A DNA stretch of 64,000 nt from Clostridia bacterium UC5.1-1D2 (GTDB taxonomy: Bacteria > Bacillota > Clostridia > Lachnospirales > Lachnospiraceae): positions 34,551-98,550 of the forward strand of contig BBZN01000015.1 of NCBI GenBank assembly GCA_001304855.1. Reading direction: 5' to 3'. The notes beneath the pieces are model-generated. The model did not search any database, was not told where the DNA came from, and saw only the letters and a program-made list of their open reading frames with translations. A program made the translations under genes and the position numbers. Shown piece by piece: positions 27,381 to 36,703 of the stretch. Every line of letters begins with the position of its first letter. Position 1 is the stretch's first letter.

Positions 27381-28529
27381 ATGGCAGAAGCATTTTTTAC
27401 AGAGCAGCATGAGTTAATCAGAAAATTAGCCCGTGATTTCGCAGAGAAGGAACTGACCAAGGAGGTTCTGGACCAGGTGGAGGAGACGGAGGAGTTTCCG
27501 GAGGAAATTCTGGATAAGATGGCCAAGGCAGGATTCTTCGGGGTTAAGATACCCAGGGAGCTGGGAGGCCAGGGAGCGGACGCCAGGGCCTATGTTCTGG
27601 TGATGGAGGAGATCGCAAGGGTGTCGGGCGTGGCAAGTATCTATGTGTCCAGCCCCAATTCCCTGTCGGGCGGCCCCCTTCTTCTGGCAGGCAACGACGA
27701 GCAGAAGGCCAAGTACCTGACGCCTGTTGTAACAGGAGCCAAGAAGCTGGCCTTTGCCCTTACGGAGCCCGGAGCAGGCTCCGATGCAGGAAGCGTTGCA
27801 ACAGTAGCCAAAAAGGAGGGCGATCACTATGTTCTGAACGGGCGTAAGTGTTTTATCACCATGGCCCCCCTGTCCGACTATGCAGTTGTGTTTGCAAAAA
27901 CCGACGTGACAAAGGGCAACAAAGGGCTTTCCGCATTCGTTGTGGATATGCATGCAGAGGGAGTTTCCTGCGGCAAGCCTGAGAACAAGATGGGCATTGT
28001 GGGATGTGCGACCTCCGATATCATTCTTGACAATGCCATCGTTCCGGAGTGCGACCGACTGGGCGAAGAAGGCGAGGGCTTTAAGATCGCCATGCAGACC
28101 CTGAACACAGGGCGTCTGGGAGTAGCAGCCCAGTCCATCGGCGTTGCCCAGGGCTGTCTGGATGAGGCTGTTAAATATGCCAAGGAGAGAAAACAGTTTG
28201 GCAGAAGGATCGGGGATTTCCAGGCTATCAGCTTTATGATTGCCGACATGGCTACAAAGCTGGAGGCTGCAAAGCAGCTGGTTTACAAGGCGGCCTACAT
28301 GATGGATACAAAGCAGGACGCAACCTTAAATGCTTCCATGGCAAAATACTATGCCTCAGAGGTATGTAACGAAATTGCCCAGAAGGCAGTTCAGATTCAC
28401 GGCGGCTACGGCTTTATCAAGGACTACAAGATTGAGCGTATGTTCAGAGACTGCCGGGTATTCACCATCTATGAAGGAACCAGCCAGGTACAGCAGATCG
28501 TCATCGGAAGCAAACTGCTTAAGAAGTAA
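27381..28529 (+). CDS. Acyl-CoA dehydrogenase / enoyl-CoA reductase
   Basis: Intact 382-residue flavoprotein that here probably works as the enoyl-CoA reductase, taking electrons from the ETF encoded next. Marks are FALTEPGAGSDAGS, the flavin region CFITMAPLSDYAVV, RKQFGRRIGDFQAISFM, and IHGGYGFIKDYKIERMFRD followed by the catalytic Glu in IYEGTSQVQ. AAGGAGGAG ends before the ATG. Gene order dehydrogenase-etfB-etfA matches AcdB-EtfBA and CarCDE. Confidence 0.93.
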   Translation: MAEAFFTEQHELIRKLARDFAEKELTKEVLDQVEETEEFPEEILDKMAKAGFFGVKIPRELGGQGADARAYVLVMEEIARVSGVASIYVSSPNSLSGGPLLLAGNDEQKAKYLTPVVTGAKKLAFALTEPGAGSDAGSVATVAKKEGDHYVLNGRKCFITMAPLSDYAVVFAKTDVTKGNKGLSAFVVDMHAEGVSCGKPENKMGIVGCATSDIILDNAIVPECDRLGEEGEGFKIAMQTLNTGRLGVAAQSIGVAQGCLDEAVKYAKERKQFGRRIGDFQAISFMIADMATKLEAAKQLVYKAAYMMDTKQDATLNASMAKYYASEVCNEIAQKAVQIHGGYGFIKDYKIERMFRDCRVFTIYEGTSQVQQIVIGSKLLKK

Positions 28530-28564
28530 GATAACACTGTCCCAGGCGGTTAAAGACGCCGTCC

Positions 28565-28633
28565 GGGCGCAGTGAAGGGCATCGCGCCCCGGCGGCCCAA
28601 ACAGGGCTGCGGAGTGTTCATAGCAAGGAGGAA
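28565..28633 (+). ncRNA. Structured leader element, copy E (upstream of etfB)
   Basis: The most divergent copy. Stem GCGGCCC (28592-28598), loop AAACA, GGGCTGC (28604-28610), then the tail GGAGTGTTCATAGCAAGGAGGAA (28611-28633; compare GAGTGCTCATAACRAGGAGG in D). The 5' block GTGAAGGGCATCGCGC (from 28572) is a weak match to the GTGGAAGTGACATGTATCGCAC block. The stem is a different sequence from copies A-D but keeps seven pairs. Confidence 0.45.
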
Positions 28634-28640
28634 ATGGAAG

Positions 28641-29425
28641 ATGAAAATATTAGTATGTGTTAAGCAGGTACCGGATACCAACGAAGTGAAAATCGACCCC
28701 GTGAAGGGAACCCTGATCCGCGACGGCGTTCCCAGCATCTTAAATCCAGATGATGCAAATGCCCTGGAGGCAGCTCTCCAGTTAAAAGATAAGAACCCGG
28801 ACGTGAAGGTTGCAGTCCTGACGATGGGACCGCCTCAGGCTACCTATATGCTGAGGGAATGTCTGGCTATGGGTGCGGACGAGGCGTACCTTTTAAGCGA
28901 CAGAGCCTTCGGCGGAGCCGACACATGTGCGACCTCCACCACCATTGCGGCTGGAATCAACAAGGTAGAGGGAGTGGATGTGATTTTCGCAGGCCGCCAG
29001 GCAATCGACGGAGATACCGCCCAGGTAGGGCCTCAGGTGGCTCAGAGACTGGGATTTCCAGTGGTTACATATGTACAGGATATTCAGATGGGCGACGGCA
29101 AGGTAAGGGTCCACAGACAGATGGAGGACGGGTATGAGGTCATTGAAGTGAATACCCCTGCGTGCTCACCTGCGTAAAGGAACTGAACGAACCCAGATAT
29201 ATGTCGGTTGGGGCTATTGTGGACGCCTACAAAAAGGAGATCCAAATCTGGGACCACAGGGATGTGAATCTGGATCCCAAGGATTGCGGCCTGAATGCTT
29301 CCCCCACCCAGGTATTCCGCTCCTTTACCCCTCCACAGAAGGGAAAGGGAGAGATGCTTTCCGGAACAGTGGGAGATATGGCCGGAACGCTGGTGGAAAA
29401 ATTAGTGGAAAAGCATTTAGTCTGA
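28641..29425 (+). CDS. etfB: Electron transfer flavoprotein, beta subunit (one frameshift)
   Basis: FAD-binding ETF subunit that accepts electrons from NADH and, in bifurcating types, splits them between enoyl-CoA and ferredoxin. It starts MKILVCVKQVPDTNEVKID; VIFAGRQAIDGDTAQVGPQ and the C-terminal region follow. A base is missing near 29161 (GCGCTG read as GCGTG), so the frame moves from NTPA to LLTCVKELNEPRYMSVG. Repair gives about 261 residues. ATG 28641 is eight bases after GGAGGAAATGG. Confidence 0.93.
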
Positions 29426-29439
29426 CAGGCTGCTACAGA

Positions 29440-29530
29440 AAGCGGCCGGAATACATCCGCTGGGCGTCGGCGGCATGTACCGCACTTAAGAGACAAAAAT
29501 ACAGTTTCTGAGTGCTCATAACGAGGAGGG
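29440..29530 (+). ncRNA. Structured leader element, copy D (upstream of etfA)
   Basis: Conserved block ATGTACCGCACTTAA (29475-29489), stem AGAGAC (29489-29494) / GTTTCT (29504-29509) extended by GCACU / AGUGC around it, conserved tail GAGTGCTCATAACGAGGAGGG (29510-29530). The upstream part GCGGCCGGAATACATCCGC (29446-29464) resembles the internal hairpin of copy A. Confidence 0.55.
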
Positions 29531-29539
29531 AAGAACACT

Positions 29540-30732
29540 ATGGCTGTTAATGTTATAAAAGAAAAATGTAAAGGATGTACCAAGTGTATTAAGAGCTGCC
29601 CCTTTGAGGCTATTGCGATGGAGGGCAAGCTGGCGGTGATTGGAACTGCATGTACCGGATGCGGACAGTGTATTGAAGTTTGTCCTTTCGGAGCCATCGA
29701 AAAGACAGAGGAAGAGAAGGCAGAGAAGGATTTAAGCGTATATAAGGGCGTGTGGGTATTTGCAGAGCAGAGAGACGGCAAGCTGATGCAGGTAGCTGTG
29801 GAGCTGCTGGGAGAAGGCAGAAAGCTGGCTGCAGCCGTAGGCTGTGAACTGTGCGCAGTTCTCTGCGGCAGCGGCGTTGGGGATCTGGCGGACGAACTTT
29901 TTGAGTATGGCGCGGATAAGGTATATTATGCAGATGCCCCTGAGCTGAAGCAGTATACCACAGACGGATACACAAAGGTTATCTACGAGGCGATCACTTC
30001 CTACAAGCCTGAGATTGTGCTTCTGGGAGCAACCCATATAGCCGCGACTTAGGTCCCTGCCTGGCTGTAAAATGCAATACCGGACTTACAGCGGACTGTA
30101 CAAAACTTGAGATTGACCCTGAGACAAAGGGAATTATGCAGACCCGCCCTGCATTTGGCGGTAATCTTATGGCAACCATCGTGTGCCCCAACCACAGGCC
30201 TCAGATGTCCACCGTAAGACCCGGCGTTATGGAGAAGGCGGCCAGGGAGCCCGGAAGAAAGGGACAGCTGATTAAGCTGGAAGCCAAATTTGCAGAGAAG
30301 GACATCCGCACGAAGGTTCTGGAGGTTGTAAAGAGCGCGAAGGAGATGGTATCCCTCACTGACGCGGAGGTCATCGTATCCGGCGGAATGGGCCTTGGAA
30401 AGCCTGAGGGCTTTGAACTGTTAAAGCAGCTGGCAGACAAGTTCGGTGGAACCATCGCTTCTTCCAGAGCTTCCGTTGATGCAGGCTGGATTGACCACGC
30501 CTATCAGGTGGGACAGACGGGAACCACAGTAAAACCGAAAATTTATTTTGCCTGCGGTATCAGCGGAGCCATTCAGCACGTAGCCGGAATGCAGAACTCC
30601 GGACTGATTGTGGCCATCAACACCAATGAGAACGCTCCGATTTTTGACATAGCGGATATTGGAATTGCAGGCGATCTGTATAAAGTGATACCTGCGATTA
30701 TAGAGGAAATGGATAAGCTTCCTCAGGATTAA
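29540..30732 (+). CDS. etfA: Electron transfer flavoprotein alpha subunit with N-terminal ferredoxin domain (one frameshift)
   Basis: Two [4Fe-4S] ferredoxin motifs open the protein ([12 protein letters not shown] near residues 11-22 and [12 protein letters not shown] near 39-50), followed by the ETF alpha fold and the C-terminal FAD domain with [36 protein letters not shown] and [14 protein letters not shown] is missing near 30042 (ATAGGCCGCGAC read without one G). Repaired length about 397 residues. Ferredoxin-extended EtfA proteins are known from CarE of caffeyl-CoA reductase; the extension suggests direct electron exchange with ferredoxin and bifurcation, which is inference. Confidence 0.92.
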
Positions 30733-30756
30733 GGGGCGGTTAAGACATGCCCATCG

Positions 30757-30795
30757 GGAGGCAGCTGTTGTGAGCGACAGCCTGCCTCCTTTCCG
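30757..30795 (+). terminator. Terminator-like hairpin after etfA
   Basis: GGAGGCAG (30757-30764) and CTGCCTCC (30782-30789), with inner CTGT/ACAG pairing, followed by TTTCC. The U-run is short, so read-through into the MBL gene is possible. Confidence 0.5.
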
Positions 30796-30912
30796 GTTGG
30801 CTGCAGGAGCGGGGCGGCCGCGAAAGATGTGCCAGACAGAGGTCTGCGGCCGTCCGCGTTTCACAGAGAGCTGCTTTCCGGGGCTGTCTGTATGGGAAAG
30901 GAAACGGATCCA

Positions 30913-31906
30913 ATGATTGAGAAAATAGAAGAGGTATTGCCTCATATTTACCGGCTTCCGGTTCCGCTGGAGGGAAATCCTCTCAGGGAACTGAACAGCT
31001 ACGTTATAAAAGGGGAAAGGAACCTTTTGGTGGACACGGGCTTTCGGACGGAGAGCTGCAGAAGGGCTCTGCTTGAAGGGCTGGACTATCTGAAAATTGA
31101 CCTGAAGAACACAGATATTCTTCTGACCCATCTCCACGCAGATCATTCAGGCAATGCGGCCGACATACTTCCTGAGGGAAACAAGGTTTATATGAGCGCC
31201 CTTGACTGCAAATATCTTATGGGAAGCCAGGAGGAGAACGGAACCAGCCTTCTCCACCGCATCCGCATGGAGAGGCTTCAAAAAACGGAATCGGGGAGGA
31301 AATGATCCGGGAGATGCTGGCCTCCACTCCTTCCAGGACCATGGCGGCAGATCCGGACTTTACAGGTTATACAGCCTGGAGGAAGGGGAGGAGATAGACG
31401 CAGGCGGATACCGGCTGAAGGCTGTCTGTACGCCGGGCCACACGCCGAGCCATATGTGCTTCGAGATTATGGGGACGGGAGCGATGCTTCTGGGGGATCA
31501 TGTTCTTTTTGACATCACGCCCAACATTACGGACTGGGCCGGAGTGGAGGATTCGTTGGGAGACTATCTGGAAAGTCTGGAAAAGCTGGAGTCCTGCCAG
31601 GTAACCATTCCCCTTCCGGGGCACCGGAAGGCAGGCTGCTTTAAGGAGCGGCTTCAGGCGCTGAAGCTTCACCACAGAAAACGGCTGGAGGAGTGCAGAA
31701 CGGTGATCCGCTCTCTGGGCCATGCAAGGCTGTACGACATCACAGGAAATATGGCCTGGAACATACGCGCGGCGGACTGGGATCGTTTTCCCCCCGCACA
31801 GCGCTGGTTTGCGCTGGGGGAGTGTCTTGCCCATATGGATCATCTCATAAAGAAGGGAGAAATTATACGGCATGAAGAAGGAGGACTGTATTGGTATGAA
31901 GCTTAA
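30913..31906 (+). CDS. MBL-fold metallo-hydrolase (one or more frameshifts)
   Basis: Metallo-beta-lactamase fold hydrolase of about 331 residues after repair. The metal motif is THLHADHSGN near residue 80, followed by the His in CTPGHTPSH, the bridging Asp in LLGDHVLFD and a late His in PLPGHRK; the C-terminal helices (HHRKRLEEC) resemble LACTB2-like or thioesterase/hydroxyacylglutathione-hydrolase-like members. The frame break is near 31283. I prefer ATG 30913 over 30892. Its place after etfA suggests thioester or hydroxyacid-ester cleavage in the same pathway; the substrate is not known. Confidence 0.75.
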
Positions 31907-33113
31907 TCGGTGGGTTTACGGGGGAGTGGGGACAGCCGTCCTCCTATTGGCAGGACTGGTCTATGCCTGGAGCGTCCTTTCGCTGCCTGTTGGGGCTTAT
32001 TTTACCGGATGGAGCAAGGCTCAGCTCTCTCTGACCTTTACAATCTGTATGATGTGTTTTTGCTTCGGATGTATGGCGGGAGGAATGATCTCCAAGAAAC
32101 TGAAGGTGAAATACAATGTGTGGCTTTCAGGGATTCTCTTCTTCCTGGGATTTTTCATCGCAAGCAGGGCGGAGTCTCCCTTTACACTGTATCTGGGATA
32201 TGGAGGATTCTGCGGTTTTGCTTCAGGCTTCGTCTATAACGCGGTTCTCAGCACCATGAGCGCCTGGTTCCCGGACAGACAGGGACTGATTTCCGGAATA
32301 CTGCTCATGGGCTTTGGACTCAGTTCCTTTATAGTAGGCAAGGTATACCAGGCTGTGACCCCTTCAGGTCCAGGAGTGACAGCCTGGAGAACGTCTTTCT
32401 TTGTATTCGGGCTTATCCTTCTGGCAGTGCTTTTTGTCTGCGGTTTCTTTTTTGTGAAACCTGACAGGGAGGAACTGGAAGCCAGAGGAATCACTGCGGC
32501 TGTGAAGAAGCGGGCGGACAAGGACGGGCTGGATATTACTGCCAGGGAGATGGTTGCAAGGCCCAGCTTCTGGCTGTTCTTCCTGTGGACCATCTGTATG
32601 GGAGGAGCAGGAATGGCATTGATCAGCCAGGCCAGCGGCATTGCCGCCGAGGTAGGGCCAAAGGTGCCGGCCGGCGCCATCGCAACGGTGGTGGGCTTGA
32701 TCTCAATTTTTAACGGAGTGGGCAGAGTATTCTTCGGCAATCTCTTTGACAAAAAGGGAAGAAGGCTGACCATGACCGTGGTGGGAATTGCCTTTGGCTT
32801 ATCTTCACTGGTTCTGGCCGCCGCCCTGGGCGCCGGGCGTTTTCCTCTGGTTGTCCTTGGCTTTATCTGCTGCGGCTTTGCCTACGGAGGACTTAATCCA
32901 AGTATCTCGGCCTATGTAAACGCCTCCTACGGGGCATCCAACTATCCGGTGAATTTTTCCGTCATGAACCTGAATCTGCTGATCGCATCCTTTGGCGGAA
33001 CGGTGGCGGGCCTGCTTTTTGACGCCAGCGGCTCCTATATGACAACGCTGGTATATATGGCGGGAAGCGCGGCGGTGAGCCTTATATTTGCAAATTTGAT
33101 TCGGAGCGTATAG
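31896..33113 (+). CDS. MFS transporter, OFA (oxalate/formate antiporter-like) family
   Basis: Twelve-helix major facilitator of 405 residues. The first helix GVGTAVLLLAGLVYAWSVLS and the loop YFTGWSKAQLSLTFTICM are typical of OFA carriers, which exchange organic anions. ATG 31896 overlaps the MBL stop and follows AAGGAGG by about 11 bases; an earlier ATG at 31872 has no good site. The OFA family often moves monocarboxylates, so export of a reduced fermentation acid or import of its hydroxyacid precursor fits. Confidence 0.85.
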   Translation: MKLNRWVYGGVGTAVLLLAGLVYAWSVLSLPVGAYFTGWSKAQLSLTFTICMMCFCFGCMAGGMISKKLKVKYNVWLSGILFFLGFFIASRAESPFTLYLGYGGFCGFASGFVYNAVLSTMSAWFPDRQGLISGILLMGFGLSSFIVGKVYQAVTPSGPGVTAWRTSFFVFGLILLAVLFVCGFFFVKPDREELEARGITAAVKKRADKDGLDITAREMVARPSFWLFFLWTICMGGAGMALISQASGIAAEVGPKVPAGAIATVVGLISIFNGVGRVFFGNLFDKKGRRLTMTVVGIAFGLSSLVLAAALGAGRFPLVVLGFICCGFAYGGLNPSISAYVNASYGASNYPVNFSVMNLNLLIASFGGTVAGLLFDASGSYMTTLVYMAGSAAVSLIFANLIRSV

Positions 33114-33142
33114 AGTATACTCTGTCTCTGCACGCTGTATGA

Positions 33143-34352
33143 TTACTCTCCGGGGAATGCCTGCTCTGCATAATTGATGGAGTCCATATACTGGTTCACC
33201 ACCCATTTTTGTCCAGCCCCAGAGCTTTTACAAATGAGGATACCTGGTCCCAGGCGCCGGCTTCATAGGAATGTATAAATTGCAGCAGATCTGTGAGATA
33301 GCCGGGCTTTCCTAAAAGTGCGTCGGCCACATGGGGAGGTATACGGAGCTTTTCCAAAAGTGTGATGAGATCCGACTGGAAGTGCGCTTCTATGACAGAA
33401 AACATTCCGGCCAGATATGCCTCCTCCCTGCAGGCCTTATGGACTGTTTTTAAGGTGAGCTTTTCGGCAAAAATGCCCCGCATGAGGGCCAGCTTCGTGC
33501 GTTCGGAGTTTCCCTTCCCTGTGATATCATTTACAATTATCATAATAATCCAGTGGCGGATTTCCAAAAGCCCTATGCGCACCAGCGCATTCTGAACATC
33601 TGTAATGCGGTTGCCCCTGTAATAGATCATGGAGTTGGCTTTGGTCATAAACTTGAACATTAAATTCACATCTTTTGAAATGATATCTGCCAGCTTGCCG
33701 AAATCAGGCTGGGCCTCCGTATCTCTTCCCATAAAAGACTGCTGGTGGCAGAGGCCACCTGGGCCACCGGTTTGGAAAAAGGAACGGGCTTGGAGAAGTA
33801 ATAGCCCTGGAACAGGGTGTAGCCCATGGCCTGAGCGCTGTGGAACTCTTCCTCGGTCTCTATTTTTTCCGCCAGCAGCGTGACATGGCCTCTGTGGCGG
33901 CCTGCAATATCCTGACGCTCCCCGGGCGTGGTCTGCATAAAATCCACCTTCAGGATATCCACTGCCGCCAGCCCGCTCTCATGAGCCTCCCCCACGTAAT
34001 CGTCAAGGGCTATCTTGTAGCCTTTGGATTTTATCTTTTCCAGGTGAGGCAGCAGAGCGTTGTCCAAGGTTACATTTTCCAGGATTTCAATTATAAACTG
34101 CCTGCTGTTCAGAAGGAAGGGAAAATTGCTGGTCAGCAGATCCCTTGTAAAATTCACAAAGGCGTAGTGACCACCGGTCATTGCATCCACCCCAAATTCG
34201 TTAATAAGATTCGAGACGAGGGTGCGGGTTGCTGCTGTTCCATTCATGGCGGGATTAAAACTGTTCGTGCTGCTGTCCCGGTAAAGAAATTCATATCCGT
34301 ATAGGTGACGATCCTTGTCATAAATCGGCTGCCGGGCTATGTATATATTCAT
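33143..34352 (-). CDS. YuxH-like EAL/HDOD signalling protein (two frameshifts)
   Basis: The N-terminal part (residues 1-210) is an EAL-type fold starting MNIYIARQPIYDKDRHLYGYEFLYRDS, with ALDDYVG, VDILKVDFM and AEKIETEEEFHSAQAMGYTLFQGYYFSKP; the C-terminal half is an HDOD domain (LIGLLEIRHWIIMI-like helices and SVIEAHFQSDLITLLEKL). The EAL signature Glu is replaced in EFLYRDS, so phosphodiesterase activity is doubtful; such proteins often act as c-di-GMP-linked scaffolds. Frame breaks near 33740 and 33210; the true end is the TAA at 33143, about 403 residues. Divergent from rfbA across a 12-G tract. Confidence 0.85.
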
Positions 34353-34432
34353 CTGACTCCTCCTTGCAAAAACAGGGTGTAAAAAGCAGCAGCTTTTATA
34401 TCATTATAAGTTATATGTCATATATTTACAAT

Positions 34433-34444
34433 GGGGGGGGGGGG
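34433..34444. repeat. Homopolymeric G tract (12 bases)
   Basis: An uninterrupted run of twelve G lies 81 bases upstream of the YuxH-like start codon and about 90 bases upstream of the rfbA -35 box. Long G tracts in promoter regions are classic slipped-strand phase-variation sites. The exact length is unreliable in this sequence. Confidence 0.6.
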
Positions 34445-34534
34445 CTAAAAACGGCTGCAGCTTGCCGGAATGTTCCATAAAACCGTAATAATATTAAAAG
34501 TTCTTGAATAATAACGAAATATTTTCCTGTTTAT

Positions 34535-34563
34535 TTGAAAAACTAAGGAGAGTATGGTATATT
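34535..34563 (+). promoter_or_regulatory. Promoter of rfbA
   Basis: TTGAAA (34535-34540), 17 bases, TATATT (34558-34563), 40 bases before the rfbA ATG. Confidence 0.6.
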
Positions 34564-34603
34564 GGACAAAGAAAATAAGGCCTTTTGATACAAGGAGGAA
34601 AAA

Positions 34604-35494
34604 ATGAGAGGGATTATACTCGCCGGAGGAAGCGGGACGCGCCTGTACCCCCTGACTAAGGTAACGTCGAAGCAGCTGCTTCCAATTTATGATAAGCCAA
34701 TGATATATTATCCTCTGTCTGTGCTGATGAACGCGGGAATCAGGGATATTCTTATTATCTCCACACCGGAGGATACCCCCAGGTTTGAGGCGCTTTTGGG
34801 GGACGGACACCAGTTCGGAATCAACTTATGCTATGCGGTTCAGCCCAGTCCTGACGGGCTGGCCCAGGCTTTTATTATAGGAGCGGACTTTATCGGCAGC
34901 GACTCCGTGGCCATGGTGCTGGGGGATAATATTTTCCATGGACAGGGCCTTGCCAAGCGGCTGAAGGCTGCGGCTGCCAAGGAGAAGGGCGCCACTGTGT
35001 TCGGATATTATGTGGATGATCCGGAGCGGTTTGGAATTGTGGAATTTGATAAGGAGGGAAAAGCGGTCTCTATTGAGGAGAAGCCCCAAAACCCCAAATC
35101 CAATTACTGTGTGACAGGCCTGTATTTTTACGACAACCGCGTGGTGGAGTATGCCCGGAGCCTGAAGCCTTCTGCAAGAGGAGAGCTGGAGATTACGGAT
35201 TTAAACCGGATATATTTGGAGAATGGGGAGCTGGACGTGATCCTTTTAGGCCAGGGATTTACCTGGCTGGATACGGGAACCCACGAGTCACTGGTGGAGG
35301 CCACCAACTTTGTGAAGACTGTGGAGACGCATCAGCACCGCAAGATTGCCTGCCTGGAGGAGATCGGATATCTGAGAGGATGGATCACCAGGGAGCAGGT
35401 GATGGAGACTTATGAGATCCTCAAGAAAAATCAATACGGCAAATATTTAAAGGATGTTCTGGACGGAAAATACGTGGACAAGCTTTACAATTAG
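34604..35494 (+). CDS. rfbA: Glucose-1-phosphate thymidylyltransferase
   Basis: First step of dTDP-L-rhamnose synthesis: dTTP + glucose-1-P to dTDP-glucose. Intact 296 residues with the nucleotidyltransferase motif [20 protein letters not shown] at the start, VLGDNIFHG, and [20 protein letters not shown] is eight bases before the ATG. Followed by rfbB and rfbD. Confidence 0.96.
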   Translation: MRGIILAGGSGTRLYPLTKVTSKQLLPIYDKPMIYYPLSVLMNAGIRDILIISTPEDTPRFEALLGDGHQFGINLCYAVQPSPDGLAQAFIIGADFIGSDSVAMVLGDNIFHGQGLAKRLKAAAAKEKGATVFGYYVDDPERFGIVEFDKEGKAVSIEEKPQNPKSNYCVTGLYFYDNRVVEYARSLKPSARGELEITDLNRIYLENGELDVILLGQGFTWLDTGTHESLVEATNFVKTVETHQHRKIACLEEIGYLRGWITREQVMETYEILKKNQYGKYLKDVLDGKYVDKLYN

Positions 35495-35563
35495 AATACG
35501 CCCGGCGCCGGATCACTGAGCATACCGGCGGGGTAATAAAAGGCAATAACAAAGGAGCGCGCA

Positions 35564-36586
35564 ATGAAAATGATCGTTACCGGCGGAGCCGGTTTTATCG
35601 GAAGCAATTTTGTACACCACATGGTAAACAAATACCCGGATTATCAGATTATCAACCTGGACTTGCTGACCTATGCAGGTAATCTGGAGAATTTAAAGCC
35701 TGTGGAGGATAAACCCAACTACAGATTTATAAAGGGAGATATTGCAGACAGAACCTTTATCTTTGAGCTGTTTGAGAAGGAAAGGCCGGATATGGTTGTG
35801 AATTTTGCAGCCGAGAGCCATGTGGATCGTTCTATCACAGATCCTGAGAGTTTTGTGAGAACCAACGTGATGGGTACCACCACGCTTTTGGATGCATGCC
35901 GCGCCTGCGGAATCAGGCGCTATCATCAGGTGTCTACGGACGAGGTCTACGGCGACCTTCCCCTGGACCGCCCGGATCTTTTTTTTACAGAGGAGACGCC
36001 CCTTCACACGTCCAGCCCCTACTCCTCCTCCAAGGCCAGCGCCGATCTGTTTGTTCTGGCCTATCACAGGACTTACGGGCTGCCTGTAACCGTGTCCCGC
36101 TGCTCCAACAACTACGGGCCTTATCATTTTCCTGAGAAGCTGATACCCCTGATTATCAGCCGCGCTCTGGCAGACGAGGAGCTTCCCGTGTACGGCAAGG
36201 GGGAGAACGTGCGGGACTGGCTTCATGTGGCGGATCACTGTGAGGCCATCGACCTGATTCTCCACAATGGGCGTGAGGGAGAGGTCTACAATATCGGAGG
36301 ACATAACGAGCGCACCAACCTGGAAGTAGTCAGAACAATACTGAAAGCGCTGGACAAGCCGGAGAGCCTGATCCGTTTTGTGACGGACCGTCCCGGCCAT
36401 GATATGCGCTATGCCATCGATCCCACCAAGATGGAGAAGGAACTGGGATGGAAGCCCCGGTACAATTTTGACACGGGGATAGACCAGACAATCCGGTGGT
36501 ATCTGGATCATCAGGACTGGTGGAAAAATATATTAAGCGGCGAGTACAGCAATTATTTCGGCAAAATGTACGGCAGCCGCCTGTAA
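35564..36586 (+). CDS. rfbB: dTDP-glucose 4,6-dehydratase
   Basis: Second step of dTDP-rhamnose synthesis. Intact 340-residue extended SDR: Rossmann GGAGFIGSNFVHH, the catalytic Thr-Asp-Glu in VSTDEVYGDL, and the YxxxK pair in SPYSSSKASADLF. RCSNNYGPYHFPEKLIPL is the family substrate segment. AAGGAGCG before the ATG. Confidence 0.96.
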   Translation: MKMIVTGGAGFIGSNFVHHMVNKYPDYQIINLDLLTYAGNLENLKPVEDKPNYRFIKGDIADRTFIFELFEKERPDMVVNFAAESHVDRSITDPESFVRTNVMGTTTLLDACRACGIRRYHQVSTDEVYGDLPLDRPDLFFTEETPLHTSSPYSSSKASADLFVLAYHRTYGLPVTVSRCSNNYGPYHFPEKLIPLIISRALADEELPVYGKGENVRDWLHVADHCEAIDLILHNGREGEVYNIGGHNERTNLEVVRTILKALDKPESLIRFVTDRPGHDMRYAIDPTKMEKELGWKPRYNFDTGIDQTIRWYLDHQDWWKNILSGEYSNYFGKMYGSRL

Positions 36587-36703
36587 TCGAGGGAGTGTAC
36601 CCCAAGGGCGGACTCCGGCAGTAAATGGGTAGCTGATAAGGGCGCGGGATCCTTTGGAGAAGCGCGTCCTTGTCAGCTATTGTCAAGAAAGGAAGGTTTG
36701 CAT

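Noticed and set aside
33108..33124. AGAGTATACTCT palindrome between the MFS and YuxH-like genes as an operator
   Set aside because: It lies between convergent 3' ends with no promoter; more likely incidental or part of a weak terminator.
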